A stretch of 64,000 nucleotides of DNA. Source: Hordeum vulgare subsp. vulgare (taxonomy: Eukaryota > Streptophyta > Magnoliopsida > Poales > Poaceae). Both the position numbers and the translations under genes were made by a program. The stretch is from contig NC_058524.1 in assembly GCF_904849725.1 (NCBI RefSeq), forward strand, positions 493,584,263 to 493,648,262. The letters run 5' to 3'. The notes under the pieces were generated by a model. The model was not told the DNA's origin. It saw only the letters and a list, made by a program, of their open reading frames with translations, and ran no database searches. Each line of letters begins with the position of its first letter. Position 1 is the stretch's first letter. Below, piece by piece: positions 1 through 11,150 of the stretch.

Positions 1-1275
1 AAGTTCTCTCAACAAAGATAACATAATTGGATCATATAACTAGCCCTCAACATGCAACAAAGAGTCACTCCAAAGTCACTAATAGCGGAGAACAAACGAA
101 GAGATTATTGTCGGGTACGAAACCACCATAAAATTATTCCTTCTGATCGATCTATTATAGAGTTCGTACTAGAATAACACCTTAATATACATATCAACCA
201 AGACCCTAATGTCACCTAGATACTCCATTGTCACCTCAAGTATCCGTGGGCATGATTATACGATATGCATCACACAATCTCAGAATCATCTATTCAATCC
301 AACACATAGAACTTCAAAGAGTGCCCCAAAGTTTCTACCGGAGAGTCAAAACGTGTGCCAACCCCCAATGCATAGGTTCCCAATGTCACGAACCCGCAAG
401 TTGATCACCAAAACATACATCGAGTACTCACATGAATCCACGTGTGCCAACCCATATGCATAGGTTCCCAATTGTCACAAACCCGCAAGTTGATCACAAC
501 AGATAGACACGTGCAAGACATACATCAAGTGTTCTCAAAGACTCAATCCGATAAGATAACTTCAAAGGGGAAACTCAATTCATTACAAGAAGGGAGAGGG
601 GGAAGAACATCATAAGATCCAACTATAGTAGCAAATCCCATGGTACATCGAGATCAAGACATCTCAAGAACACGAGAGAGAGAGAGAGAGATCAAACACA
701 TAGCTACTGGTACATACCCTCAGCCCCGAGGGAGAACTACTCCCTCCTCGTCATGGAGATTGTCGGGATGATGAAGATGGCCACCGGAGATGGATTCCCC
801 CTCCGACAGGGTGCCGGAACGGGCTCCAGATTGGTTTTTGGTGGCTACACAGGCTTGAGACGGCGGAACTCCCGATCTAGGTTTCTTTCTGGGGCTTTCT
901 GACTTTATAGGAATTTATGGCGGTGGAATTGCGTCAGTTGGGCCCAGAGGAGGTCACAAGCCCGCACGGTGCAACCTGGGGGGTAGGCCGCGCCCCATGG
1001 GCTTGGGACTCCCTCGTGGCTCTTCTGGCCTTCTTCCAAAGCTTCGGTGGTCTCTTTTGGTCCAAAAAAAACATCGTAAAGTTTCATTCCATTTGGACTC
1101 CATTTGAAAAAGGGTTAAAAACACGGAAAAAATAGAAACTGGCACTTGGCACTGAGTTAATAGGTTAGTCCCCAAAAATATATAAAATAGCATATTCACG
1201 CATATAAAACATCCAAAGTTGACAACATAATAGCATGGAACCATAAAAAAATATAGATACGTTGGAGACGTATCA
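1..1275 (-). repeat. R2 3' LTR (partial)
   Basis: Matches 5341-6606 almost base for base and ends ...ACGTATCA at 1275. About 390 bases of the LTR should lie left of the window, judging from the complete copy 4954-6606. A GA run at 674-690 is longer than its partner at 6013-6024 and accounts for part of the length difference between copies. Confidence 0.92.
674..690. repeat. GA microsatellite in R2 3' LTR
   Basis: Uninterrupted GA run of 17 bases. The 5' LTR copy has 12 bases at 6013-6024, so the repeat changed length after insertion. Confidence 0.9.
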
Positions 1276-4006
1276 AGCATGCCCAAGCTTAACTCCTGCT
1301 CGTCCTCGAGTAGGGAAGTGATAAAGAATGAATTTTTGATGTTGCATGCTACCTTGCATAGTTGTCCTTTGTAACTTCTCTCACGTGACATGAATGTTCA
1401 GATCCGTAAGATTCAAAGCAATAGTTTGCTATTGACATGAAAACAATAATACTTCAAGCAAACTAGCAAGGTAATCATAAACTTTTGAAATAACAAGGCC
1501 AAAGAAAGTTATCTCTACAAAATCATATAGTCTGGCTATGCTCCATCATCCCCACACAACTAATTTTAATCATGTATAACCCCGGAATTGGCCAAGTAAT
1601 TGTTTTTGCACTCTTACTTTCTCAAGCTTTTTATAACTATCACGCAATACATGAGCGCGAGCCATGGATATAGCACTATAGGTGGAATAGAGTGTGGTGG
1701 TGGTTGTGAGACAAAAAGGAGGAGATGGTCACATTGACTCAGCGTATCAAAAGGCTATGGAGATGCCCATTAATAGATATCAATGTGAATGAGTAGGGAT
1801 TGCTATACAAAGGATGCACTAGAGCTATAAGTATGTGAAAGCTCAAAAGGAAAACTAGTGGGTGTGCATCCAACTTGCTTGCTAACGAAGACCTAGAGCA
1901 ATTTTGAGGAAGCCCATCATTGGAATATACAAGCCAAGTTATATAATGAAGATTCCCACTAGTGTATATGGTGGTGACAAAACGAGAGGCTCTCAATCAT
2001 GAAGAACATGGTGCTTATTATGAAGCACAAGTGTGGAAAAGGATAGTAGCATTGTCCCTTCTCTCTTTTTCTCTTTTTTTTATTTGGGCTCTTAGGCCTC
2101 TTTTTTTTCTTTTCTTTTCTTTTCTCTTTTTTTGGGCTATTTGGCCTCTTTTTTAATTCCTCACATGGGACAATGCTCTAATAATGATGATCATCACACT
2201 TTTATTTACTCAAAGCTCAAAGCTTTAGAACAAGGATGACTCCATAGGAAATGCCTCACGCAATGATATAACGTAGCAATGACATCAAAAAATGGAAAAT
2301 CCATGAAAACATCATGCTAGCAATCTTACGATCATGCAAAGCAATATGACAATGATGGCACAAGTCATGAGACGGAACGGTGAAAGTTGCATGGCAATAT
2401 ATCTCGGAATGGCTATGAAAGTGCCATGGTAGGTAGGTATGGTGGCTGTTTTGAGGGAGGCATATGGTGGTTTTGTGCACCGGCGAGAGTTGCGCGGTAC
2501 TAGAGAAGATAGCAAAGGTGAAAGGTGAAAGTGCATCTATACCATGGACTCACATTAGTCATAAAGAACTCACATACTTGTTGCGAAAGTTTTTATTAGT
2601 AATCGAAACAAAGTGCTAAACGCCTACTCCGAGGGGAAGGGTTGGTAGGTGTTAACCATCGCGCGATCCCGACCTCAACACAAAGGATGACAATCAATAG
2701 ATCAATTATGCTCCGACTTCCTAACATAGCGGTTCACCATACGTGCATGCTACGGGAATCACCAACTTCAACACAAGTATTTCTAGATTCACAACACCCT
2801 ACTAACATAACTTTTAATATTACCGAATCCACGTCTCAAAACTAATTGAGAGGAATCAAAAGTTCTCTTTCTATTCAATGCACATGAAGATGGAGGATTT
2901 TGCATCCTCTTTGGGTACCTATCACATCTGGGACTACTTTCATAGCATAAGATAACTACCAAATCACGCACCGCCATGCTCTAAAGATATAAGTGAAGCA
3001 CAAGAGCAAAAGTATCTAGCTCAAAAGATATAAGTGAAGCACAAGAGCAAAAGTATCTAGCTCAAAAGATATAAGTGAAGCACAATGAGCATTCTAGCAA
3101 AATCACGATGAGTGCATGTCTCTCTCTCTCAAAAAGGTGTGCGTCAAGGACTATTGCAACCAAACAAAAAGAAAAGACTCCTAATATACAATACGCTCCA
3201 AGCAAAACACATATCATGTGGTGAATAAAAATATAGCTCCAAGTAGTGTTACCGACGGATTGAAGACGAAAGAGGGGATGCCTTCTCGGGGCATCCCCAA
3301 GCTTAGGCTTTTTGGTGTCCTTGAATTTGGCTCGGATGGCTTGGGCATCCCCAAGCTTGATCTCTTTCCACTCCTTATCTCATCGTCCATGAGAACATCA
3401 CCCAAAACTTGAAAACTTCACAACACAAAACTTAAAGAGAAACTCGTGATAACATTAGCACAAGAAAACAAACTACCACTTCTCTTGGTACTGTAGCAAA
3501 CTTGAATTATACCTATATTGATGTTAGGCTATTGTATTCTCACTTTTCCATGGCTAGTACCCCCTGATACCAACCATAGTTTCATCAAAACAAGCAACCA
3601 ACTCAACAAAAACAGAATCTGTCAAAAACAGACCAGTCTGTAGCAATCTGTATACTTCTGGTACCTGAAAAAAATCTGAAAAATTACGACGGCCTGGGAA
3701 AAAAGCATATAAATCAGCAGCAAAATAAATCAACTCAAAAGATCTTTCTTAATAAAAATGAAAAATCATCTCGTGAGCGAAAGGTTTCTGTCTTTTTCCA
3801 GCAGGATCAAACAACCATTACCGAGACTAGTCATAAAGGTTTTGCTTGGCACAAACGCTAATTAAAACACGAAAATCACAATCATAACATAATTATGATG
3901 GTGTGGACGCAACAAAACAGAAAGAAAAATAAATAAATTTATTAGGTTGCCTCCCAACAAGCGCTATTGTTTAACGCCCTTAGCTAGGCATTGATTTCAA
4001 TGATGC
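1276..4006 (-). other. R2 internal non-coding region (3' half)
   Basis: This stretch has no ORF I can support. It is similar over most of its length to the 3' half of R3 (about 22527-25190). Shared landmarks are the purine-rich tract next to the 3' LTR (minus-strand AAGCTTGGGCATGCT just right of 1275), long pyrimidine runs near 2060-2155, a 41-bp tandem repeat at 2983-3105, and a block around 3945-3990 with minus-strand core GGGAGGCAACC. Long non-coding tails of this kind are usual in Athila-like elements. Confidence 0.75.
2983..3105. repeat. 41-bp tandem repeat, about 2.5 copies
   Basis: Copies start at 2983, 3024 and 3065, each beginning AAAGATATAAGTGAAGCACA. The first two are nearly identical and the third diverges after about 20 bases. 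The equivalent place in R3 (24191-24300) carries three looser copies. Confidence 0.88.
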
Positions 4007-4848
4007 TCACATAAAAGGTAAGGATTGAAACACAACAAGAGCATCATGGAGCATATGGCTAGCACATTCAAGTCTAACCCACTTCCTATGCATAGGGATT
4101 TTGTGATCAAACAATTTATTGAAGCAAGAATCAACTAGCATAGGAAGGCAAAACAAGCATAGCTTCAAAAATTTCAACACATGGAGAGGAAGCTTGATAC
4201 TATTGTAATAAGTAGAAGCATATGATCCTCTGTCATAGTAATTTTCAGTAGCATCATGAATGAATTCAACAATATCACCAGCACCTAAGGCTTTCTTTTC
4301 ATGATCTACAAGCATAGAATTTTACTACTCTCCACATAAGGAAATCTATTCTCAAGAATAGTAGTGGGAGTATCGTAAAAGACTTGAGCACTACAAATTG
4401 TGTCCACATTGAAAAACCAAGGTTTATCAAAAGGGTTCTCGAGAGTATGACAAGTTTTATCATCCCTCTTCTTTAAAGCATAAGTATCCTCACAATAATC
4501 ATCGTAGATAGGGGGCATGCTTTCATCAAAATGATTTTGATCATTCAAAGTGGAAGAATTAAAAAGATCATCTTCATCAAATATAGCATCCCCAAGCTTG
4601 TGGCTTTGCATATCATTAGCATCATGGGTATTCAAAGAATTCATGCTAAGAACATTGCAATCATGCTCATCATTCACATATTCTATGCCAAGCATTCTAT
4701 GTAATTCTTCTTTCAGCACTTGAGCACAGTTTTCCTTCACATCATGCTCACGGAAGACATTGAAAAGATGGAGCATATGAGGCATCCTCAATTCCATTTT
4801 TTGTAGTTTTCTAGCAAAAGAACAAGAAACAAAAAGATTCGATTGCAA
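4007..4848 (-). pseudogene. R2 broken ORF (Athila/Sabrina-type, function unknown)
   Basis: Two adjoining minus-strand frames form one former ORF of about 280 residues: 4848-4306 (180 aa, acidic, Asn/Asp/His-rich) followed in another frame by 4315-4007 (102 aa, with a hydrophobic Leu/Phe/Cys-rich stretch near residues 45-65). A frameshift lies around 4306-4320, where the upstream frame stops and the downstream frame begins with residues matching the expected continuation. I see no zinc knuckle, protease or polymerase motif. It lies just downstream of the PBS leader, so it takes the place of gag. I recall similar reading frames in Triticeae Sabrina-type elements but cannot assign a function. 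An Athila-specific protein or a degraded gag are both possible. Confidence 0.55.
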
Positions 4849-4926
4849 GATCTAAAGATATACCTTCAAGCGCTAACCTCCCAGAAATGCTTCGTTGATG
4901 GGATGTTAGTGCCGCTTACCTAGCCT

Positions 4927-4943
4927 CCCCGGCAACGGCGCCA
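4927..4943 (-). promoter_or_regulatory. R2 primer-binding site (tRNA-Asp type)
   Basis: The minus strand reads TGGCGCCGTTGCCGGGG, complementary to the 3' end of plant tRNA-Asp, the primer commonly used by Athila-like elements. It lies about 10 bases inside the 5' LTR boundary at 4954. Confidence 0.88.
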
Positions 4944-4953
4944 GAAAAATGCT

Positions 4954-6606
4954 TGATGTCTACTACGCAACCTTCTCCTTGTAGACGTTGTTGGGCCTCC
5001 AAGTGCAGAGGGTTGTAGGACAGTAGCAATTTTCCCTCAAGTGGGTGACCTAAGGTTTATCAATCCGCGGGAGGCGTAGGATGAAGATGGTCTCTCTCAA
5101 GCAACCCTGCAACCAAATAACAAAGACTCTCTTGTGTCCCCAACACACCCAATACAATGGTAAGTTGTATAGGTGCACTAGTTCGGCGAAGAGATGGTGA
5201 TACAAGTGCAATAAGGATGGAAGATATAGGTTTTCGTAATCTGAAGTTACAAAAACAGCAAGGTAACTAGTAACAAAAGTGAGCATGAACGGTATTGCAA
5301 TGCGTGGAAACAAGGCCTAGGGTTCATACTTTCACTAGTGAAGTTCTCTCAACAAAGATAACATAATTGGATCATATAACTAGCCCTCAACATGCAACAA
5401 AGAGTCACTCCAAAGTCACTAATAGTGAAGAACAAACGAAGAGATTATTGTCGGGTACGAAACCGCCATAAAGTTATTCTTTCTAATCGATCTATTATAG
5501 AGTTCGTACTAGAATAACACCTTAAGATACATATCAACCAAGACCCTAATGTCACCTACATACTCCATTGTCACCTCAAGTATCCGTGGGCATGATTATA
5601 CGATATGCATCACACAATCTCAGAATCATCTATTCAATCCAACACATAGAACTTCAAAGAGTGCCCCAAAGTTTCTACGGGAGAGTCAAAACATGTGCCA
5701 ACCCCTATGCATAGGTTCCCAATGTCACGAACCCGCAAGTTGATCACCAAAACATACATCGAGTACTCACATGAATCCACGTGTGCCAACCCATATGCAT
5801 AGGTTCCCAATTGTCACAAACCCGCAAGTTGATCACAGCAGATAGACACGTGCAAGACATACATCAAGTGTTCTCAAAGACTCAATCCAATAAGATAACT
5901 TCCAAGGGGAAACTCAATTCATTACAAGAAGGGAGAGGGGGAAGAACATCATAAGATCCAACTATAGTAGGAAATCCCATGGTACGTCGAGATCAAGACA
6001 TCTCAAGAACACGAGAGAGAGAGATCAAACACATAGCTACTGGTACATACCCTCAGCCCCGAGGGAGAACTACTCCCTCCTCGTCATGGAGATTGTCGGG
6101 GTGATGATGATGGCCACCGGAGATGGATTCCCCTCCGGTAGGGTGCCAGAACGGGCTCCAGATTGGTTTGTGGTGGCTACAGAGGCTTGCGGCGGCGGAA
6201 CTCCCGATCTAGGTTTCTTTCTGGGGGTTCTGAATTTATAGGAATTTATAGCGGCGGAATTGCGTCATTGGGCTCACGAGGAGGTCACAAGCCGGCATGG
6301 TACGACCTGGGGTGTAGGCCGCGCCCCATGGGCTTGTGACTCCCTCGTGTCTCTTCTGGCCTTCTTCCAAAGCTTCAGGGGGCTCTTTTGGTCCCAAAAA
6401 AATCATCGTAAAGTTTCATTCCATTTGGACTCCGTCTGAAAAAGGGTCAAAAACACGGAAAAAACAGAAACTAAGACTTGGCAGTGAGTTAATAGGTTAG
6501 TCCCAAAAAGATATAAAATAGCATATTCATGCATATAAAACATCCAAAGTTTACAACATAATAGCATGGAACCATCAAAAATTATAGATACGTTGGAGAT
6601 GTATCA
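4954..6606 (-). repeat. R2 5' LTR
   Basis: Complete LTR of 1653 bp bounded by TGAT and ATCA. It matches positions 1-1275 from 5341 onwards. The right boundary is where R1 sequence resumes with GTACC. Confidence 0.92.
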
Positions 6607-6611
6607 GTACC
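6607..6611. repeat. R2 target-site duplication (right copy)
   Basis: GTACC. The uninterrupted R1 3' LTR reads CCGTACCCC at 11970-11978, so this is the expected target. The left copy must lie outside the window. Confidence 0.7.
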
Positions 6612-7234
6612 CCTCCTCCTCTCCGTCCTAGCGCCGTCGGGGCGAGTTCCGGAGCTCCACCGCGCCATGGACGGCTCTGGCAAGAGCCCGATGCATGGTA
6701 ATCTGGCACGCTCTTCTTCCCCCTTTTGGATCAGAAGCTCGCGGGCGCCCATGGGGTTCCATTCCCGCGGGGAGAACCGCCAAGGACGACAGCCCCGACC
6801 TCCTAAGCGGTCGGTGCTTCTTCCTCTCCGGTGAGCTTTCTGCAGCAGGTCGTCGTTGCGCCGACGTGCCTCTCCATTTGCGAGCCCCTCTCTCTACACC
6901 CTGGGTGAGTGCAGCCCTGCTCTCCTCCGTTTCCCCTCCTCTAGCGTCGTTGTTGCGCATGGGCGCCGCCCTGCCGGAGTTGCACCGGCAGGTTGTGCAA
7001 TTGTCACAGCCGTGCTTGCATGCATCCATATATGTTTAGGTTCAGAGCCTATTGTGTAATGCCGCGAGGGGCTGTAGCGCGTAGCCCGTAGATGTGCGTC
7101 GTGTGTGCGCGTGCGTGTGCGTGTGCTCTGGCGAGCGTCATCGTCGCCGGCATCTCTCTGCTCCAGCAGGAAGACGCCCCATGTTTTATTTTTAATTTAT
7201 GATTTGCTTCCTTCTTAGGGAAGAAGCCCCACGG

Positions 7235-7287
7235 TAGCACAGTGGCATCGAGCGTGTTTCCCTTTGTAGTGTCTCGGGTTCGAGTCC
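7235..7287 (+). other. tRNA-like module 1 in R1 5' LTR (A box and B box)
   Basis: TAGCACAGTGG at 7235-7245 fits an A box and GGTTCGAGTCC at 7277-7287 fits a B box. Their starts are 42 bases apart, as in a real tRNA gene. The T-stem around the B box pairs only in part and no acceptor stem closes, so this is a tRNA-derived relic or pol III promoter-like sequence, not a working tRNA gene. The copy in the 3' LTR has A box TAGCGCAGTGG (47010-47020) and is split from its B box (62644-62654) by R5. Confidence 0.55.
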
Positions 7288-7388
7288 CCATGTCGCCCCT
7301 TTTTCTGTTTTGTCTTTCTTGTTGTGGTTCAGTAGTTTAGGCGATGTATGCCTGCATTTCTACCCCTATTAGAACAACTACATGTGGC

Positions 7389-7448
7389 TAGCCCACTAGT
7401 GGTGGCCGTGCACTCCGCCAGGGAGATGGTGGGTTCGACTCCCACCTC
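7389..7448 (+). other. tRNA-like module 2 in R1 5' LTR
   Basis: A-box-like TAGCCCACTAG at 7389-7399 and B box GGTTCGACTCC at 7432-7442, 43 bases apart. The B box lies in a perfect T-arm hairpin (GGTGGG, loop TTCGACT, CCCACC). No acceptor stem is evident. The 3' LTR copy has TAGCCCACTGG at 62756-62766 and the same B box at 62799-62809. Confidence 0.55.
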
Positions 7449-8016
7449 TCTCATATTTCCTTTTATGTGTTGTGGTTTGTGTGTGCCACTGACAGGTGGT
7501 CCCAGGGCCCACCTGTCATGCACTAGTGGCCCTGGTGACTATGACCAGTAGGCCCCCTGTCAGTTTACACATTTTGTGGTGATATAATTGGGACTTGTGT
7601 GATATCTCCTTGTTTGGAATAATTCCAGAAATGGAATGGCCTAATCTGGTATATCCCAAATTGGGCAGGCTCAGGAATAGTTCCTGTTCTTGACTATATG
7701 CTGTAGTTTGATCCTGTGTTATTTTCTTTTACTGTTTGTGGTGTTTTTCTGCATGTAACATGGGCAGTATGATATATAGATTTGGGGTAGCAGAACCCAA
7801 GGAATCCAATGGTTGCACTGGATTCCAGTTTTGAACAGTTCTGCAGAAGTGTCACTTTGTGATGAGCTGGCACTTGTTTATCTTTGTAGGTTGGTGTAAG
7901 TGCATAGTTAGGGATTGAGCATCCATGCATCATTTTAGTTAGTGCATCCTATTGTGCATGTCGGTGGTAAATATATGTGTTGATGCTTGTTTCTGGTTCC
8001 CTTCGTCTTGTTATAG

Positions 8017-8105
8017 TCTGCAAGCGTTTCGGAAAGTGAGGACCCGTTCGACAACGTTGGTTCGTCTGCTTCACGGAGTCATTCTTCTTCCAAGCGGGAT
8101 CTCAG
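8017..8105 (+). other. exon-like block in R1 5' LTR
   Basis: Preceded by an acceptor-like CTTGTTATAG and followed by CTCAG|GCAAGA, a GC-type donor. It is 89 nt long and open in two frames. The 3' LTR copy is 63384-63472, where the donor has changed to GCAAC. The same kind of block with GCAAG is present in R4, R5, R6 and R7. Splicing is inferred from sequence only. Confidence 0.4.
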
Positions 8106-9003
8106 GCAAGATGACCATTCCCCCAGATACCATTACTATCATTGCCATGCTAGTTATTTCGATGCTATCATTATTGTCTCATTGCCTACCACCTGTTAAA
8201 TATCAGCCTCCCAACATTGCCATGAAAATCCTTCAACCCGTTCACAACCTAGCAAACCACTGATAGGCTATGTTATCGCTTGCTTAACCATGTGTTAGCG
8301 TTGCTAGTTGCGGGTGCAGTTGCTTCCATGTGCCAACATGGGTTCCTTGTTATATCACCTTATTAAATGCTATTTAATTTAATGCACCTATATACTTGGT
8401 AAAAGGTGGAAGGCTCGGCCTTTCTAGCCTGGTGTTTTGTTCCACCTTTGCCCCCTTAGTTTCGGCTACCGGTGTTATGTTCCATAATTGAGCGCTCCTA
8501 ACATGATCGGGGTTGTTATGGGGACCCCCTTGATAATTCGTTTGAGATTAAAGCTGGTCTGGCAAGGCCCAACATTGGTTCTACATTTTCCCAACATAAT
8601 AATTCTGTTAATACTGAAATGCATAGGGAGTTAGTGCTACCCGAGGAGTAATTCTACATAATACAGGGAGGGCCAGTGCTGATGGTGCTGGTCCAAAATA
8701 TAGCACCGTGCGGGGCCAACCCGGGTCAACTAGGGAGATGTCTATCAGGCCAGCGTACGCTTCACTTATTCGTTGTGTCGTGAGAACGAGATACGCGGCT
8801 CCTATTGGGATCGTCGACATGTCGGGTGGCCTTGCTGGATTAGTTGTACCTTTGACGAGATATCTTGTGCATCGGGATTCCAGTGATGCTTTGGGAAACT
8901 CATAGTTGAGGTTTTCCACTAAGGAATCCGACGAGATCGTGAGCTTCGTGATCGAGGATTTCTATGCGGCTTGTGGTAATTTGTGATGGACTAGTTGGAG
9001 CAC

Positions 9004-9042
9004 CCCTGCAGGGTTAAATCTTTCGGAAAGCCGTGCCCGCGG
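9004..9042 (+). other. conserved palindrome and hairpin in R1 5' LTR
   Basis: CCCTGCAGGG (9004-9013) is a perfect 10-bp palindrome. CCGTG-CC-CGCGG (9031-9042) folds as a 5-bp hairpin with one G-U pair. The same pair of elements in the same order occurs in the LTRs of R4, R5, R6 and R7. Confidence 0.6.
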
Positions 9043-9802
9043 TTATGTGGCAACGTGGAAACTTTGTTTAACACTGGTTCTAGATAACTTGAAGTTAACT
9101 TAATTAAAACATGCCAACTGAATGCGTAACCGTGACTGTCTCTTTTGTGAGTACCTTCTCCGATCGAGGACACGGTGGGGTTATGTCTGACGTAGGTAGG
9201 TGTTCAGGATCATTCATTTGATCATCAGTAGCTCACGTCCATGGTGCGTAGATCAACCCCCTCTTTATTTTCTTGTACTCGTAAGTTAACCACTAAAGAT
9301 ATGCTTAGCCGCTGCTGCAACCTCACCACTTAACCTCACCTCATCTATTAAGCTTTGCTAGTCTTGATACCTTTGGAAATGAGATTGCTGAGTCCCCTGT
9401 GGCTCACAGATTACTACAACACCAGTTGCAGGTACAGGTAAAGATTACTTGACGCGAGCGCGTTGATTGTTCATTTGAAGTTGCCTCTTCTTCTTCTTCT
9501 TTATCGATCAAGGATGGGTTCTAGGCCGGCAGCCTGGGATAGCAAGGATGGACGTCGTTCTTATTCTCTCGTTTGTTTTTGTCCATAGTCGGACCCTGCT
9601 CTTCTTCATGATGATTATGTATTGTACTGATGTGACTCTGATGTAGCTTGTGGCGAGTGTAAGCCAATTCTATATATCTCTTCTTTTCAGTACATGTACT
9701 TGTAACAATATCCATTCTTGCGAAACGACTAGATGTGCTTCTATCCCTGACGAGGCCCTCGTGCCAAATTGAGGATAGGATCGCATCTTGGGTGTTACAA
9801 GT

Positions 9803-9813
9803 TGGTATCAGAG
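9803..9813 (+). promoter_or_regulatory. R1 primer-binding site (tRNA-iMet)
   Basis: TGGTATCAGAG, complementary to the 3' end of initiator tRNA-Met, three bases after the LTR end at 9799. Confidence 0.9.
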
Positions 9814-10532
9814 TAGTACCGACCTAGGAGCCCCCTTGATTGATCGAACTTGGCCGAGTCGAGTCTAGTGAAAAAATGCTCTGAGTCTAGTTATATATCG
9901 TAGAGTAGGATGATTTTTTCTCCTCTTCTATGTTGTGGTGAGGAATCTTGACGTAATAATTTTAATTCTACTCCTCTTCTCACTCAATTTTTTTTAGGAT
10001 CACGCGGATATTTTTGGATTCTATATGATGCCGATGTGACGGAGTTCTGTCTTGGTGCCTCCTGTCTGACTTGATTTCTTCTGGGGAGTTGAGCTCCAGG
10101 GGATTCTTGAGCACATCACTATCATTCAGATTTCTTAGTATATCAGAACGAAGGATGTTCATAATTGCTTCAATACTAGTAGTGGTGAGATAACCCCGAT
10201 GTCCCCAGTACTGGTGCAGATTGTTCGTTAGTACTACCATACTTTGTATCATTGTGATCACGAGGGTCTGTAGTAGATGAAGGTCCGAGATTCTGGTTAT
10301 GTGTTGACGGATGTGATACACTGGACGGGTTAGTATAGGAGTTGAGTGTTATATTACTCGTATCCGTGGACCAGATTGCATGACTAGAAATTTCGGGAGT
10401 TCTTAGGTGGGAATTCAAGTAGTTACTTATAGGACAATCTTCCAACAAATGCATGATGTTAGGTTGGGGTTCGACATCTAGTGGATTCGTTTGTTCACGG
10501 TCGTCTTACAGCGGTTCTTGTTGTGTCTTAAA

Positions 10533-10557
10533 GAGTCCTTGTAGCTTGCTACGACTC
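10533..10557 (+). other. strong hairpin shared with R4/R5 LTRs
   Basis: GAGTC, bulge CTT, GTAGC, loop TT, GCTAC, GACTC: a 10-bp stem with a 3-base bulge. The identical 25 bases occur in both R4 LTRs (30588-30612, 44348-44372) and with one change in R5 (62323-62347). Confidence 0.75.
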
Positions 10558-11150
10558 GGGGATGCTTCGTATGTCGTGTGCACTGTGTTGCACAGGATGG
10601 CTACTATAAGGATCGAGCCCGTGCGATCCTGTCCACGAAAATATCGACGAAATCTCTCTCATGAATTTGTTCTGGCTAATTTGCAAGCCTCACCCCTTGT
10701 TTTATTAGAACATGGTAATTCAAGTTGCTTCGATGTCAAGTGGTGATTTCAGATCTTTCCTAAGTGGTGTTCTCTTAATATTATGAGAGTGCAAATCCTT
10801 TTGCTCTATCAATTGTCATATCAATTCCTTTTCAACCAGAGTCATCGTGTCAATTCTTTTACAACCGGTGTGCTTCTCTTCAAGTGAATTCAATCCTCTC
10901 CAATATTTGCAGATCATTCTCTCAATTCTTACCGGAGTTTGTCTCATCTGTCCCAAGTTGTCTTTGTTTTTCCCCGCCCTCCCACCCTTTTCTTCAATGT
11001 TTGAGTCATCATCCAAGTGCCTTTATATTCATTGATGCTTCCTCTATCTCTTCTTCCTTTTGTAGCCGGTGATTCATTGTGAAGATTCTCAGGAGCTTCG
11101 TGTTCTTATTTATTCAATCTTGTAGTCTTTTCCGGTGAATTCAATTCAGT

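Larger units (their letters stand above)
1..6606 (-). mobile_element. R2: Athila-like Gypsy LTR retrotransposon (Sabrina-type), left end outside window
   Basis: Positions 1-1275 and 5341-6606 are near-identical direct copies, so they are two LTRs with an internal domain 1276-4953 between them. The right LTR is complete at 4954-6606. A primer-binding site lies just left of 4954 and reads on the minus strand, so the element is transcribed leftwards. The LTR ends are TGAT...ATCA. The internal domain is only about 3.7 kb with one broken ORF and no protease, RT, RNase H or integrase, so the element could move only with enzymes supplied by another element. It is inserted in the 5' LTR of R1. The first TSD copy and the 3' end of the 3' LTR lie outside the window. 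The Sabrina-like name is from memory. Confidence 0.88.
6607..9799 (+). repeat. R1 5' LTR (start displaced outside window by R2)
   Basis: Matches the pieces of the R1 3' LTR: 6607-6860 pairs with 11972-12240, 6860-6960 with 20812-20907, 6960-7256 with 46736-47031, and 7252-8545 with 62619-64000. It ends GGTGTTACA at 9799, directly before a tRNA-iMet primer-binding site. Adding the missing start as measured in the 3' copy (about 821 bp) gives an LTR of about 4.0 kb. Inside are a GC-rich leader-like region, two tRNA-like modules, an exon-like block at 8017-8105, and a palindrome/hairpin pair at 9004-9042. No protein-coding gene is supported. I cannot assign a named family. Confidence 0.82.
9800..11150 (+). 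other. R1 short internal domain, non-coding
   Basis: Only about 1.35 kb separates the PBS from the next LTR copy at 11151. I find no gag or pol motif on either strand. The first part (to about 9880) resembles the leader of R4 after its PBS. A hairpin shared with R4 and R5 lies at 10533-10557. The last 400 bases are pyrimidine-rich with loose repeats of a CAATTC-containing unit, and I see no clear polypurine tract before 11151. The element is either a large-LTR non-autonomous form or a deletion derivative. Confidence 0.65.

Noticed and set aside
954..1391. Minus-strand ORF of 145 codons in the R2 LTR
   Set aside because: Spans the LTR/internal boundary, has no domain and is broken in the other LTR copy.
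7235..7310. A functional tRNA gene
   Set aside because: A and B boxes are present, but the acceptor stem does not pair and no anticodon arm fits.
7348..7551. Repeated ORF of 67 codons (also 62715-62918)
   Set aside because: Repeated only because both are copies of the R1 LTR. It overlaps tRNA-like module 2 and has no coding signature.
7952..8263. Repeated ORF shared with 63403-63630
   Set aside because: LTR copy effect. An acidic Ser-rich frame in another phase fits the exon-like block better, and neither shows selection.
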